This document shows positions 42,259-53,584 of a DNA stretch of 64,000 nt, in pieces. The notes under the pieces were generated by a model, which was not told the DNA's origin, made no database searches, and worked only from the letters and a program-made list of their open reading frames with translations. Source of the DNA: Favolaschia claudopus (taxonomy: Eukaryota; Basidiomycota; Agaricomycetes; Agaricales; Mycenaceae); the NCBI GenBank assembly GCA_037176885.1, contig JAWWNJ010000002.1, positions 124,001 to 188,000 of the forward strand, given 5' to 3'. The position numbers and the translations under genes are program-made. The number at the start of each line of letters is the position of its first letter. The stretch's first letter is position 1.

Positions 42259-45200
42259 ATGGCAGATCCACAAGCGTCGTCCTCGAGCCTCTCCTCGTCG
42301 TCGTTCTCAGACTTCAACTCCAGAGTTCAAACCGCTGCTCTCAATGCCACGCGCGGTGCCGCTGGTTTACCCGCCGACATCGCCTTCCACCGCTCCATAG
42401 ACTCAGACCTCGCACAAGACCTTGACGCGTTTTCGTCGCGCATTCTGTCCCTGACCAACAACATTCTGTCATTGGTGTCTACTGCGGACACCTCTCAGTC
42501 TAGTCGAAAGAAGGGCAAGGCAAAGCTACAGGGTCAAGACGATGTAGTAGACGATTTCCATTCCCTCATTGTTGACTCGATGGATCAACTACTGGAACGA
42601 ACCGTGCGTTTTGCGATATTCGAAATTTCTGCTACATCCTGAACTGGAGCAGGACATATGCCTAGATGAATTTTCGGGCCGGACAAAAGCGCCGTTGGTC
42701 GCGATCAACTACGACGCTCCTGGACTACGCAAAACCAACAAACTGAATCCGGCACAGAAGGGGCAGCTTGATCCCGCTGTGCAACATGCTTCGAATCTTC
42801 CGAAGCCTCAACTTGCTTTCAAGCACCTGGTGAACAACAGCGACCAGCCTTGGTACCCAACGCTCTCGCACAAATTCAACGCGCAAGTCCCTCTCGGTCA
42901 TATATTCCGAGACCTAGATTCGGAGTCGATTGCGTGCGGCTCTTTCTTTCCTAGCTTGCCTTCGCTGACAACGACGCAATAGCAAACACCCCTACCGTTA
43001 CGAAATAACGCACATTTCTTACCCGCAGCGCATGTTTGTAGCAGCGGACCCGATACAACCTACACCGCTCGGGTCAACAACGGCTACATGGGTGGCAACA
43101 TCGGCTGCGCTGGACGCAATGATAGACGAGTTACGTGCGGCCCAGGAGATCGCCATTGACCTGGAGCACAACAACTATCGATCTTACGCAGGAATCGTCT
43201 GTCTGATGCAAATAAGCACACGGACCCAAGACTGGATAGTGGATACATTAGCGTTGCGTGCTGAGCTTGCTACAGGGGCTCTGAATGAGGTGTTCACTGA
43301 TCCTAATATAATCAAAGTTCGTCCGTTTGTCACTTGCTGATTGACCGTGTCCTCACCGCGAGCAGGTTCTTCATGGCGCTGAAAGCGACATTGTATGGCT
43401 GCAGCAAGATTTTAACTTGTACATCGTGAATCTATTTGACACGTTCCATGCATCGAAATTGCTGGAATTCCCTCGGCACGGTCTCGCAAACCTGCTCGAG
43501 ATGTACTGCGACTTTGTTCCGGACAAACGGTACCAGCTTGCGGACTGGCGCATTCGGTTGGTATATCAACATTCTTTCTTGGAACCTTTGTTAATATCTA
43601 TTCGTTAGGCCACTACCAGAAGACATGTTACAATACGCTCGCTCGGACACACATTTCCTGTTGTACATTTACGACAACCTGCGCAACGCCTTACTCGACC
43701 GAGCTGTGTCGCGTGCGCAATCACAATCCCGCTCCCCTTCACCGGGACGGCAACCCCCTATCGCGAATTCGTCACAGAAAGAGGCGCTGATCCGCCAAGC
43801 CCTTGGCCGCTCCGAAGAAACGGCTTTGCGAACTTACGAAAAAGAGATATACGACTCCGAATCGGGTGGGGGGAGCAGCGGCTGGGACACGCTTGCACGG
43901 AAGTGGAATAAGGGTGGACTCGTCGCAGCCGCAGAGACACCGTCCGGACGTGAAACTCTGCAACGTGCAATTTATCGATGCGTACACGCGTGGCGGGACG
44001 AAATTGCGCGTGCAGAGGATGAGAGTACTCGGTGAGATCTTTTCAGCAACATTTACGCGCTTCGCTCATCTTGTTTTGCAGATACGTGCTGCCCAATCAC
44101 TACTTGTTTCAGCTCGCCGAACACCCGCCTACTGACATGGCCGCACTGCTAAAGATTTTTCACCCTGTGCCTCCCGTTGTACGAAGGCGCGTGAAGGAAC
44201 TCTTCGAGGCAATTCGCGACAGTGTGCAACGCCATCAGTCCAAGACAGCGGCGCCTCCTGCACTTCCTGTTGTCGAGAAAGTTGAGGAAATGCAGGTGGA
44301 TGAGGTCGTCATGGAGGCCAAGCCCCCCGTGAGTGTTGAAGGTGACTTGTGGTCGAGAGGTATGTCATCTGGGCTTTCTCGACTAGTCATATACTGAGCA
44401 ACGAAATGCAGCTCCTCCCACAGCATCACTGACCAGTAAATCCGCTCTATTTGGCGGTGCCCTTGCTTCCAAGACGGCCTCGAGAAGCCCTACCGTATCT
44501 CTTGTAGCTTCGGTCAGCTCATTGCTAGGGACGAAGAACCCAAGTTCCAAGCAGGTTCATAGCTTCCTTTATCTCGGTCAATCGTCCATTGTTTTAACAC
44601 ACTCAACTAGCTCACCGGTCGGTTTCAGGAGGTCGTCGCACGCATACATAGCGCGTTGGCCATCGTTCCGTCTATGCCTATGGTCCGTTCTGTCTTATGT
44701 TACATGAGTATCGAGTTTGACCTATTAGTATCTCCTAGCTCGCAATCAGCCAAGAAGATACTGCGACCGAGTCCGCACCGCAAGAATCAATCGAACCGGC
44801 GCTTGGCATGCAAGTTGAGGTACCATACGTCCCTGCCGCCCAACGAGCACCGAAGCAGGAGGTTGTCGACGATTCCATCGTGGTCGTAGGACAGGCGCGA
44901 CAAAAAAAACGGAAACGTGCCAAGACTGATCCTGAAGTGGACGGGGATGGGACTGGTGTGTTGGCTGCTGCTGCTGCTGCTGAGGGTTCTCCGAGCCCGA
45001 AGAAGTCAGCCAAGAAGGGGAAACATGAGGAGATAGTAGAGGAGGTTGAAGCTTTCGACTTTGCATCTGCGCCGAATATCCTCGACGACGCGCCTGCGGA
45101 AGAGGACAATCGCGTTAAGAAGAGAAAGAAGCAAAAGAAGGGGAAAGGTGGGTTTCACATATCATCGATATGTCTGGGACGAACTGAGCGTTTTTGTCTA

Positions 45201-45287
45201 GATAAACCGACCTATGGCGACTTCCCTGCCCCTCCCAAGGCACATAGCGAAGTGAAGAGCGGGAACCGGTCGCATACATTCAAGTAG
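42259..45287 (+). CDS. RRP6: RRP6, nuclear exosome 3'-5' exoribonuclease
   Basis: DEDD-Y exonuclease of the nuclear exosome (rRNA, snoRNA processing and RNA surveillance). Ten exons: 42259-42603, 42653-42933, 42983-43316, 43366-43556, 43609-44031, 44082-44359, 44412-44554, 44611-44682, 44739-45147, 45202-45287; 853 residues. Domains: N-terminal PMC2NT region (1-200; [24 protein letters not shown]); the exonuclease domain with [23 protein letters not shown] (DxE), [26 protein letters not shown], and [16 protein letters not shown] (D/Y); then the HRDC domain ([26 protein letters not shown]). The C-terminus has a poly-Ala run, acidic patches and basic nuclear-localisation-like stretches ([19 protein letters not shown]). 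ATG 42259 begins [10 protein letters not shown]. It follows DBR1 by 171 bp on the same strand. Confidence 0.95.
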
Positions 45288-45395
45288 ATCAGATTCACTC
45301 TATAATGACAACGTCTGCATGTCCGACCACGGTCCTCATCTCAGTCTAGCATTACTCCAAGTCTATAAGCAAAAAATAAGGTATTGTACTGTCTA

Positions 45396-47208
45396 CTACT
45401 TGCGCAAGACATCCTTCAACGCCTGAGCAACAACTTTGATCGCCTTCTTCACCTCATCCGTGCTCAACTCACTCGTCAGCGCAAGCTTGATACTCGGCCT
45501 GGCCTCGACCATCTCCTGCCCCCGCAGCCGTTTAGCCCGCGTGATCATCACCCCCCGCTTCAACGCCTCCTCAACAACCTGCTGCAACGCCCGCTCCTCC
45601 GTCTCAATATCCCAGTCCCACTTGCTCGCTTCACGAGGGAGGATCGACGTGGGGTTCGACGGCTTGAGCGAGTGTCCACCACCGAGGGACGGTGAGCCGG
45701 GATGGAGGAGCCCCGCAGCGGGTTTGCGGATGTGCAGGTGGATGATGGGCGAAGCCGAGTGTGAGGGGATGGAGATACAGTCCAGCTCGTCGAGCAACGA
45801 GCGCGCAGTGCGGACGTTTTGCTGCAGCTTCGTGAGGATCGAGGGTGTGGAGCGGAGGATGTCGATGCCCTCGGAGGCGCTGACGGCGAGGAGCGCGGGC
45901 ATTGAGGCGGAGAAGACGAAGGAGGGGCCGTTGATTTGTTGGTGAGCGATGACGTTTTGTGAGCCGGCGCAGAAGCCTCCGCCAGCGCAGAGCCCGTTGG
46001 CCATTGACCCTATGAGCATGTCGACTTTCGCTGCGGGAACGTTGTAGAGCTCAGTGAGACCACGACCAGTGCGACCGACGGTGCCAAACGAGATACTCTC
46101 GTCGAGGATGAGGCGGTATTTTTTCCGATACTTGATGTCGATCTACGAAGAAGGTATGAGACACTCAGGCGAACTAAGAAGATAAGTTCACATACCAGCT
46201 TGGGCAAGTCGATCATAGCGCCATCTTTCTCAAAGATACCTTCGGTAATGATAAAGCGTCGCGTGAGAGGTGCACGGCGCTTCTTCCGCTCCTTCTCAAC
46301 GCTATCCAGGACATCTTCGAGACTCTTCAAGTCGTTGTGGTCAAACCAGCGCACACTTGAACGAGAAATTTGTATTCCCTTCTGAATAGCGAAATTGACG
46401 CCGCGGTCAGCAACGATGATGTCGCCACGCTTGCAGAATGCCGGGATAACAGAGGAGATGGTGGAGAAGCCCTGAGAGTAGATGATGGCGGCCTCAGTAC
46501 CGAGAAAATCGGCAATGTCCCGTTCGAGTTGCATGTGAACGTCTAAGATATGGCATGAGCATTTATTTAAACGACGAACTGAGTGCAATGCACGCACCAA
46601 GCGTCCCATAGAAACCGGGAGGACCGCAGCTTCCAAGGCCATACTTACGCAGAGTCTCTATGGCACGCTCCTTAATGACCTCCTTGCCAGCCAAACCTGT
46701 AAAGTTGTAGCTTGCGAGGTTGGCGATTATTTTAGACGGCTGTCTCGCCAGAGTCGGTTTCGGGCCAGTTTGTCCAATGATAATCGGCACAGCGGCGAGG
46801 TCCGAGGCCTCCACATCATTCAAAGGCTCAGCAAGTGGTTCCGGTTTCCATTCATCCACAAGTTCGTCGATTTCCTGTCCATGTCTCAGGTGCTGACCCT
46901 AAGGCGGGTTTCACATTACACTGCGCTCACTTTTTCTTCGAACTGAATGAAATGCTTCCCAGACCTGTCTGCACGCGTCCGGGATTGCAGGAGAGTAAAG
47001 ATGGCGAAGGCGACAAGGAGAAGCTCAAGGACTGTTCTTCCGGGGTCGTTTTGGTGCGAACTTTTGACATATCGAACCAAGACGGCCGACCCAGGAATGG
47101 AATTCAAGAACGACGAAAGCCCTTCAACGCTGCGAACGGAGTTAGAGAGGTTTGGAGATCACCAGGGACGACGTACAACGCATCGACCGACTGCGACATC
47201 ATGGTCAT
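45396..47208 (-). CDS. LCB1: Serine palmitoyltransferase subunit 1
   Basis: ER heterodimer partner of LCB2; condenses serine and palmitoyl-CoA, the first step of sphingolipid synthesis. Exons 47208-47180, 47129-46931, 46874-46598, 46542-46196, 46142-45396; 532 residues. N-terminal membrane segment ([16 protein letters not shown]) follows [21 protein letters not shown]. The aminotransferase fold shows [108 protein letters not shown], then [13 protein letters not shown]. As expected for LCB1 there is no PLP-binding lysine motif at the usual site. The first exon is short (29 nt) and its GTTGTA donor is weak, so the extreme N-terminus is less sure. Convergent with RRP6, 108 bp apart. Confidence 0.94.
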
Positions 47209-47607
47209 CCTCAACAGTGGGCTCAGGTAATCACGAAGTGAAGATGACTAATTTTGCTCGCCCTTGATCGCCGGTTCGCCTACTGCTGCCCCCATTTTCG
47301 CGAAAATGAGACGAGCTCAACAGAGCTCAACCTACAAATCTCTTCGAAAAATCTTCCCAGGGAACTAAGTACTTGCAACCGTACCTCTCATTCTTGAACT
47401 AAAATTCGATCCGATCAAACATATCCAACTCCTCTCGCCTAAATAGGAAGTTTGCAGCAACGAGTTCGTTTGGGGTAGGGACCGCAAGCGGTAAAGCCCA
47501 TTTCTCGTCCCCAGACGCAAGTACACATAAACGATAAATCTCAATACAAACAATTTACAAATACCGTGGGCACACCATTTAGTAGTACAAGGAAATGGAG
47601 CATTCGT

Positions 47608-48742
47608 TCAACCTCTCCCAGCAAACGGTGCCTTTGAAGCCCTTCAATTCCGTCAGTTACACAATCGTCCAAAAGAGCATAAAACATACATAATTGTGAA
47701 ATGAGGGACAGCCACATCCGGCGGCAGCGACGCGAGATGCACCACAGCCGAAGCAACATGCTCCACGTCGAAAGTACTCTCCGGAATCAAGCGACCATCG
47801 GGCTGCGGCACTCCCTGCCCCATACGTTGAGTTAGCACAGTCATCGCGTTTCCTTTCGTATTACCGAGCAAAATCTTAGTTGACCATCTGTACCAAAACA
47901 AAGTTACGCACCGATATCAAGCTGTGTGCAAGTGATATCGAAATTCCTACCATCGAGTGCGATGCATTTGGAAAGACCGGTTATAGCATGCTTCGAAGCC
48001 GTGTATGGAACGGAGAATGGTCGAGGCGTGTGAGCAGAGAGGGAACCGTTGTTGATGATACGACCTATACCAGTCTGGTTTCAATCCTGCAACGTCGGCA
48101 TAGAGGAAATGCGGGGTTTACCTCCCACGGGGTTCTGGCTCTTGAATACCCTAACCGCCTCGCGCGCACATAGAAAAGGGCCGACGAGATTGACGGAAAT
48201 AACATTCTGAAAAGTTTCTGTGGCGCGTAAAGGATAACCCTCGCTATTTAATTCAAACGAATCCGGAATCACCAAGACTTATATCCTCGAGAGGCACCGC
48301 TCCCGAGTTAATACCCGCGTTCTACACAAATTCGATCGTTTGATAGTCTCGAAACCAGATGAACTTACATTGAACAACAGATCGACTCGACCTAAGCCCA
48401 GAATGAGAACCCGAAAGAACAATGCGCTCAAGATTCAGAGAACACTAGCCAAATCTTGACACCGTTTCGCCGAACAACTTCTTGACAAACTCTTCGTCCG
48501 TCACATCTCCCGGAAGAACCAAGCACTTCTCCGGCGATTCCGAGTCACAGAGGGATGCGGTTTCGCGTAGAGCATCAGCGCGTCGAGCTGTGAGTACGAC
48601 GTTCCAGCCAGCTTTTGATAACGCGATAGCACTTGCGCGGCCGATGCCTGTTGCAGAAATTTCAAATTTGGAGGACTATTTAGTTCATGGCTGGGAGTTA
48701 CTATCCTGAAGAGGATCCTGTGACAATCGCGGTCTTTGCCAT
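47608..48742 (-). CDS. Short-chain dehydrogenase (3-oxoacyl-reductase-like) with an odd first intron
   Basis: Classical SDR. Exons 48742-48706, 48647-48450, 48391-48369, 48321-48273, 48217-48122, 48064-47912, 47852-47690, 47641-47608; 250 residues, usual length. Blocks: [27 protein letters not shown] (cofactor motif across exon 1/2), [71 protein letters not shown] (Ser...Y-x3-K) and [14 protein letters not shown] at the end. All phases agree. The first intron would have to start with GATAGT rather than GT, and the second uses a GC donor (GCTAGT). Either a rare GA-AG splice or a recent donor mutation that would cripple the gene. Substrate unknown. Confidence 0.82.
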
Positions 48743-49029
48743 GGTAGGAGAGAAGCCCTGCGGAGTTGAGCGCTGAACAGTGAGCTCCGGAGCGAAAGAG
48801 GACAAGAGGTGCGCGCGAATAGGTGGCCGGGCCGGTCGAACGGCCGCGGCGGATGCTTGATGCGCTTGCTCTCAACATCCACAACCTCGAAGCTTGACAT
48901 TTTCGATACGGCGTCAGAGGTCTTTCATCTTAGACTGACAAGGACTTGCTCTTGAGGCGACTGAATCCGCTTTGTATCATTTATGACTTGTCGAGTCGCA
49001 GTTCAAGAACTGCGCTTCGCTTGAATTTG
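48743..49029. other. Intergenic between the third SDR and the F-box relic
   Basis: Upstream DNA of the minus-strand SDR; no gene. The 5' part of the F-box relic may extend into it but is no longer recognisable. Confidence 0.4.
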
Positions 49030-49330
49030 GCTCGGCATTTTGGCTTTGTAGCATTCCAGTTGCGCTCACCCAACATCACGACGCTCGAGATTTACGGCTC
49101 TGGCTCGTTGATACCATTCCCTTCCCTCAGAACCAGCCCGCTAGTTCGGACTATGGTACAATAAATACTGTTCTCCAACGCCCGTTTAATCTGGTCTCAG
49201 CCGGCGCTCGCGCCACGACTGTGTAAGCTAAACCTCCGAGATCTCGACTTCAATTCGGGGCCGTTCGCGATGCGCTAACAAACATGGTTCATTCGCGATG
49301 GTAGACTGACGCGGAAATGGCGGTACAACC
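49030..49330 (+). pseudogene. Relic of an F-box/LRR gene (3' part)
   Basis: The plus strand reads FVAFQLRSPNITTLEIYG at 49042-49098, closely like FTAFQLRSPDITKLGIYA of the neighbouring F-box protein. Further on (about 49260-49320), in another frame, it reads DALTNMVHSRW, then a stop, then TDAEMA. This corresponds to DALADMIRSRWWTDEELA in the intact paralogues, with a Trp codon changed to TAG. Frameshifts and the stop show it is dead. No F-box end remains. Confidence 0.75.
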
Positions 49331-49453
49331 TGGTCTTCCGGGGTTGCGCGACGGCATTGGATGAAGCTTCGAGCTTGTGAAGATAGAATAGTACAACCTG
49401 ACTGACTGAATCGTAGCTGAACTCGTTACCCAGTGCTGCAGAATGTGCCATAT

Positions 49454-51013
49454 TTATGTTGATGGTGAAGAGACAATAGTCACTGGCAAACCCGTCCTCC
49501 GTAAATCATCCATCTTATTTCGAAAACTTGAGCTATATTCGAAGTGATCGTTGCGTCCTCCTTCCCCTAACATTACTTCACTCCACTGCGCAATAGCAGG
49601 AGGAGCGGTGCGCCGTGACGCCAGCTCAGCATCCGACCACCACCGCGAAGCAATCATGCTTGCTAAAAATTCCTCGTTCCCGGCAAAGGACACGCCAGAC
49701 ACAGATAGACTGTGCAGACGAGGTAGCAGCGGTTGAGGATCATCCGCTTTGTAGGACAGAGCTGTAAGCAGGTTGTTGTCGAGGTCTGACGTGTGGCCGA
49801 GGACCAAATGAGTCACAGAGGGCGAGTGAAGAAATATGCGCTTCAGCGTTTCCGGTGAAAAGTGTGCGTAAATTCCAAGTTTGGTGATGTCGGGGGAACG
49901 CAGCTGAAAAGCGGTGAACGTGGCCTCGATCCCTCCGAGCTGCATGGGCTCGTGAAAGAGGCCGAGGTCGTCAAGGACGGGGGTGGACAGATAGTCCCAG
50001 ATATTATGCAGTGCAGTATCAGTGAACCTGATTTCAAGGGTACGTAGGTAGTCGAGTTGGACCATGCTCCGTGTAGGTGTGTTGTACCACGGAAGGGAGG
50101 TAACTGATGCCCGAACAAGGTGAGTGCATTGGGAGAAGATATCAAGAGCAGCGTCAGGGGAAATGCTGTCTGAGAGTAGAGTGATATCCGTGAGCTGAGT
50201 CCATGGCATAGCAATCGGACAATTAGACTCCATGGTTAATTTTCGGAGTCTAGAAGCAGTAGAAAAGCATGTAATGCTCGCGGGGTCGAATTTCAGGTCA
50301 TCCGGCACAAATTCCGGCATCTCTAGCTCCTCCAAAGAGCTGAGTGGGCCCATTCCTTCCAACTCCCTGATAAAAAAGCTTGGTAGTTCCAGAGGGAAAT
50401 GCACGGAGCGCCATCTGAAAGCAACCTGTATAACTTCGGCGACACAACGTTGGCTGTAGTGATTGTTGGAATTCCACATCCACCATCCCTCTCCAAGTGT
50501 GAGAGTAATGGAGATAGGAAGCGGGTCAGAGCGAGCAAGCCAGCTTCGTAGACCTTCGGTGTACAGTTCTTCTTCGAACTTTGAGGGAAACGGAAGAGAG
50601 AGGTCGACGAACAAGGGTCCAGCCCACAATTCCGGAGTACCCATGGCTATGTGTCTCCATTCAGAGCAGACGTGCGATATTCTGTACGCGTTTGGAATAC
50701 ACGAATTCCGACACTCAGCATGGTCTGAAGACTCATGCATTGAAAGCACGAAGATCTCGGTGAGAAGCTCCACGGGGAGGGAGCGCACAGGTGCAACGAG
50801 ATGTCTGAGCGCTGCATTAGCAGCGCATTCTCGCTCGCGTTGCGTGAAGAGCTCTTTGAGTTTGAATTCTAGTGCCTCGATTTCAAGATCCAGAGAAGAT
50901 ACGATTGCATCAGATTCCTGGATAAGCCGTCGAATCTGCGCTGGCGAGCACCCGTCGATTATTTCTTCCTGTATGGCAAGTACCGACAAAGCGAACTTCT
51001 GGGCAAGAGACAT
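49454..51013 (-). CDS. F-box-like/LRR protein, paralogue 1
   Basis: 519 residues in one exon. A coiled-coil segment comes first (IRRLIQESDAIVSSLDLEIEALEFKLKELFTQRERE, ~27-65). The F-box-like domain follows (LRHLVAPVRSLPVELLTEIFVLSM, then RISHVCSEWRHIAMGTPELWAG, ~69-130). The remainder is irregular leucine-rich repeats (LRKLTMES, LRTLEIRF, VTHLVLGH) ending RWWSDAELASRR. F-box proteins recruit targets to SCF ubiquitin ligases via Skp1; the target here is unknown. Such F-box-like/LRR families are hugely expanded in Agaricomycetes. Unlike paralogues 2 and 3 it has no 3' intron. Divergent from paralogue 2, 109 bp apart. Confidence 0.88.
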   Translation of the reverse strand: MSLAQKFALSVLAIQEEIIDGCSPAQIRRLIQESDAIVSSLDLEIEALEFKLKELFTQRERECAANAALRHLVAPVRSLPVELLTEIFVLSMHESSDHAECRNSCIPNAYRISHVCSEWRHIAMGTPELWAGPLFVDLSLPFPSKFEEELYTEGLRSWLARSDPLPISITLTLGEGWWMWNSNNHYSQRCVAEVIQVAFRWRSVHFPLELPSFFIRELEGMGPLSSLEELEMPEFVPDDLKFDPASITCFSTASRLRKLTMESNCPIAMPWTQLTDITLLSDSISPDAALDIFSQCTHLVRASVTSLPWYNTPTRSMVQLDYLRTLEIRFTDTALHNIWDYLSTPVLDDLGLFHEPMQLGGIEATFTAFQLRSPDITKLGIYAHFSPETLKRIFLHSPSVTHLVLGHTSDLDNNLLTALSYKADDPQPLLPRLHSLSVSGVSFAGNEEFLASMIASRWWSDAELASRRTAPPAIAQWSEVMLGEGGRNDHFEYSSSFRNKMDDLRRTGLPVTIVSSPST

Positions 51014-51067
51014 GGCGGCCCGGTTTCGAGGATTGTGTCGGTGGTAGAGTTCAATTGCGAGAACAAA

Positions 51068-51083
51068 TAAGGGTTAGGGTTAG
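51068..51083 (+). promoter_or_regulatory. Telomere-repeat-like box in the divergent F-box promoter
   Basis: TAAGGGTTAGGGTTAG, followed by ACCAACTT. Two full TTAGGG-type repeats, 39 bp before the paralogue 2 ATG and 54 bp from the paralogue 1 ATG. The same box plus ACCAACTT occurs before paralogue 3 (59049-59063). Confidence 0.6.
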
Positions 51084-51122
51084 ACCAACTTGAACCATCA
51101 CCACCACCAACCCACGCGCGGA

Positions 51123-52759
51123 ATGGCTACCAGCGCACCAGGGCCCGCCTCAGCCTTCTCAATGCGCGAAATTCTCGCCGAACAAGTCGAGAGGCTCGAG
51201 GCCAGCGGCAGTAACCTGAATATTCCTCAACTGATCGAAGAATCGGATTTGAACGTATTATCTTTCGACGAGAAGATTGCTGCTCTGCAGATGCAAATTG
51301 CCGCCCTCGTCGAGCTACGCGACCGAGAATTGGCCACACGCGCTGCGCTCCAGCATCTCGCTTCACCGATACGCACACTCCCAGTGGAGATACTCTCCGA
51401 AATCTTCCTGCTCACTCTACGGTCTCTACCGGAATCTGAGTCAGATTTTTCGCATATCCCTGCTGCACATCGAGTGTCTCAAGTCTGCTCTGAATGGCGC
51501 TTCGTCGCACTCCATACTCCACAGCTCTGGGCCGGACCTTTGACTTTTCGCCTCAACAAAGTGTCCTCAGCACAGAACGAGCTCTACGCCGCCGGTTTGC
51601 GAGTGTGGCTCGCGCGCTCGGCGGCTAGGTCCATCCCCATCATCTTCCGATTTTTTTGGGATGACGATGACAGTTGGAATAGCCTGAATCGTCGAACACT
51701 CGAGGAAGTCGTCCATGTTGCGTCTCGATGGCGATCCTTGCATTTTTATGGCTCAGGGCATCGGGCGTTGTCAATTCTGCGTGGATTAGAACCGGACAGT
51801 CTTCTCTGTCTGGAGGAGCTTGTGCTGTGGACCGCAGAACAGGATGAAGCAAGAATTGACCCCACGAACATACAGTGCTTTTCAACAGCCCCTAAGCTCA
51901 GAAAGTTGGCCATCAACGTCTCTTGTCGAGTTCCCATGCCGTGGGCTCAGCTCACTGCTCTTACTCTGAGCGATATCAACACATTGGATGCCCTCGCTGA
52001 CGTATTTAACCAGTGTCCTGGCCTCGTTCATGTGCACATTAGTCTTCCAGGGGAAAGACTCCCTGCAGGTAGAGTTAATCTGATTGTGCTCAATCACCTC
52101 CGCACCCTCGTCCTCAATTTTCGCGAGGCCGGGGCTCTGGCAATGGGTTTCGTGGCCCATCTCTGTGCCCCTGTTCTAGACGACCTTCGCCTCTATTTTG
52201 ACATTCTTCCCGAGCAAAACTGGGATGAACAATCATTCACAACTTTTCAGTCGCGTTCTCCGAGCATCACAAAACTCGACCTCGAAATTGCCGACAGTAG
52301 CTTACATATATCATCTCATGCTTTCCGCAACGTCTTCCTTCACGCACCGCTCCTATCGCATCTCCAAATCTCCATGGAACGTTTCTGTGACGTCGCATTG
52401 CTCGAGGGTTTAACTCATGCGGAATCAGATGCGCAACCTCTGCTGCCTCGACTATGCAGTCTCACGTTCTCCGACATCCAGTTTGGAGTCGTGGGTGATG
52501 CATTGGCGGACATGATACGTTCGCGGTGGTGGACGGACGAAGAACTGGCGTCGCGTCCTAGTCCTCCTGCCGTTGCGCGGTGGAGCGAGGTGAATCTTAC
52601 GGGGGACTATCGTAATGAAAGGTCAGAATTAGATGGCGCAGTTGATATGTATGCTAACCTCTCTGCGATAGGGAAGAAATCAGTCAAAGCTTCCGAGATT
52701 CCATGGATGCTCTGCGCTCAAGCGGCCTACAAGTCAGAGTAAAGGACTCCGAGACATAG
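51123..52759 (+). CDS. F-box-like/LRR protein, paralogue 2
   Basis: Exons 51123-52621 and 52672-52759. Start ATG 51123 (MATSAPGPASAF). A coiled region follows MREILAEQVERLEASGSNLNIPQLIEESDLNVLSFDEKIAALQMQI. The F-box-like core is LQHLASPIRTLPVEILSEIFLLTL with VSQVCSEWRFVALHTPQLWAG. Then LRR-like repeats with conserved LCAPVLDDLRLYFDI and FQSRSPSITKLDLEI. The end is RSRWWTDEELASR and, after a 50-nt intron, SQSFRDSMDALRSSGLQVRV. Reading through the intron gives a false C-terminus, so the spliced form is preferred by analogy with paralogue 1 (SSSFRNKMDDLRRTGLPV). Likely SCF substrate adaptor; target unknown. About 75% of blocks are shared with paralogue 3 by eye. Confidence 0.88.
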
Positions 52760-53376
52760 AGAACGGTCGCGAGGGGCGGATTGCAGATGTGTGTACTAGT
52801 ACGTATGGAAGGGTTTATCCCCAGCTTTTTTAAAAATCATAGACATTTCCAGCTTCAGGAAAGACAGCATTGAATAAATTCCTGAACCCACGGACGGAGC
52901 AACCCACGAAGGGAGAGCAGCATACTACACACCCATTACACCAGTCCGGCCGGACGAACTTCATGTTCCGAACTGTGCTTTACATTGCCTATCGATGGCG
53001 ATCGTCGAAACTTGTTTCCACAGGGCAGATGCCAACGGCTTGAACGACACAGTCTTACCGCCTTGGAAGAGGTTGAGAATAGGGATCCCAAAAAATTACG
53101 GAGAGCTCGAGCCTGCAGGCATACTCACACTACTTTCCGACAGCTCATAAACCTATGACAGTGAGGATGGAACACTGTTTGTCGGGTTCCGTGCCCCGAA
53201 AGCAGCTCACCAGCCTGACTCTGGTGGCTAGATTCGATTCGAACACAATACATAAGTATATTTCTTTTCGACGAAAGCATTTGCATATTGTACACTCTGT
53301 TGTGCTGTGAAGGAGCGAAACCTAGTGGAGCTGCTTGTCGAAAGTTTTATGTTCACTCTGGACTCTTGGAGTAGGT
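52760..53376. other. Intergenic between F-box paralogue 2 and the 5.65-kb transposon
   Basis: 3' flank of paralogue 2. The last part carries ACTCTTGGAGTAGGT, where GAGTAGGT (53369-53376) is the left target duplication of the transposon. No gene seen. Confidence 0.5.
53369..53376. repeat. 8-bp target-site duplication GAGTAGGT, left copy
   Basis: Directly abuts the left TIR; identical to 59032-59039 next to the right TIR. Confidence 0.85.
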
Positions 53377-53392
53377 CAAGAGGTGAGCGATC
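53377..53392 (+). repeat. Left TIR of the 5.65-kb transposon
   Basis: CAAGAGGTGAGCGATC, perfect inverse of 59016-59031. Confidence 0.9.
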
Positions 53393-53584
53393 AAAAAGTC
53401 CGTGACACAGGGCTCCAAAAGTCGAGCGACCCGGGGGGGAGGGGGGGTACGTCATTGATGGGTTATGATAAGGCGAGATAACAATAGATAACGCTGCCAG
53501 CGGACAAGTGCCAGCACGCATCGTCGCTTCAATACTGTGCTTATTCTATGTAAATTGTTCTCATTCACCCAATACAAATACTGC

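Noticed and set aside
44961..44984. CTG/GCT microsatellite in RRP6 as an unstable repeat
   Set aside because: A short poly-Ala coding run in a disordered tail, common in fungal nuclear proteins; nothing special.
46916..47107. LCB1 start at 47107
   Set aside because: That codon is TTG; a 29-nt upstream exon with ATG 47208 keeps the frame to the end.
51068..51083. True telomere or chromosome end
   Set aside because: Only two repeats, with normal genes on both sides; an interstitial motif.
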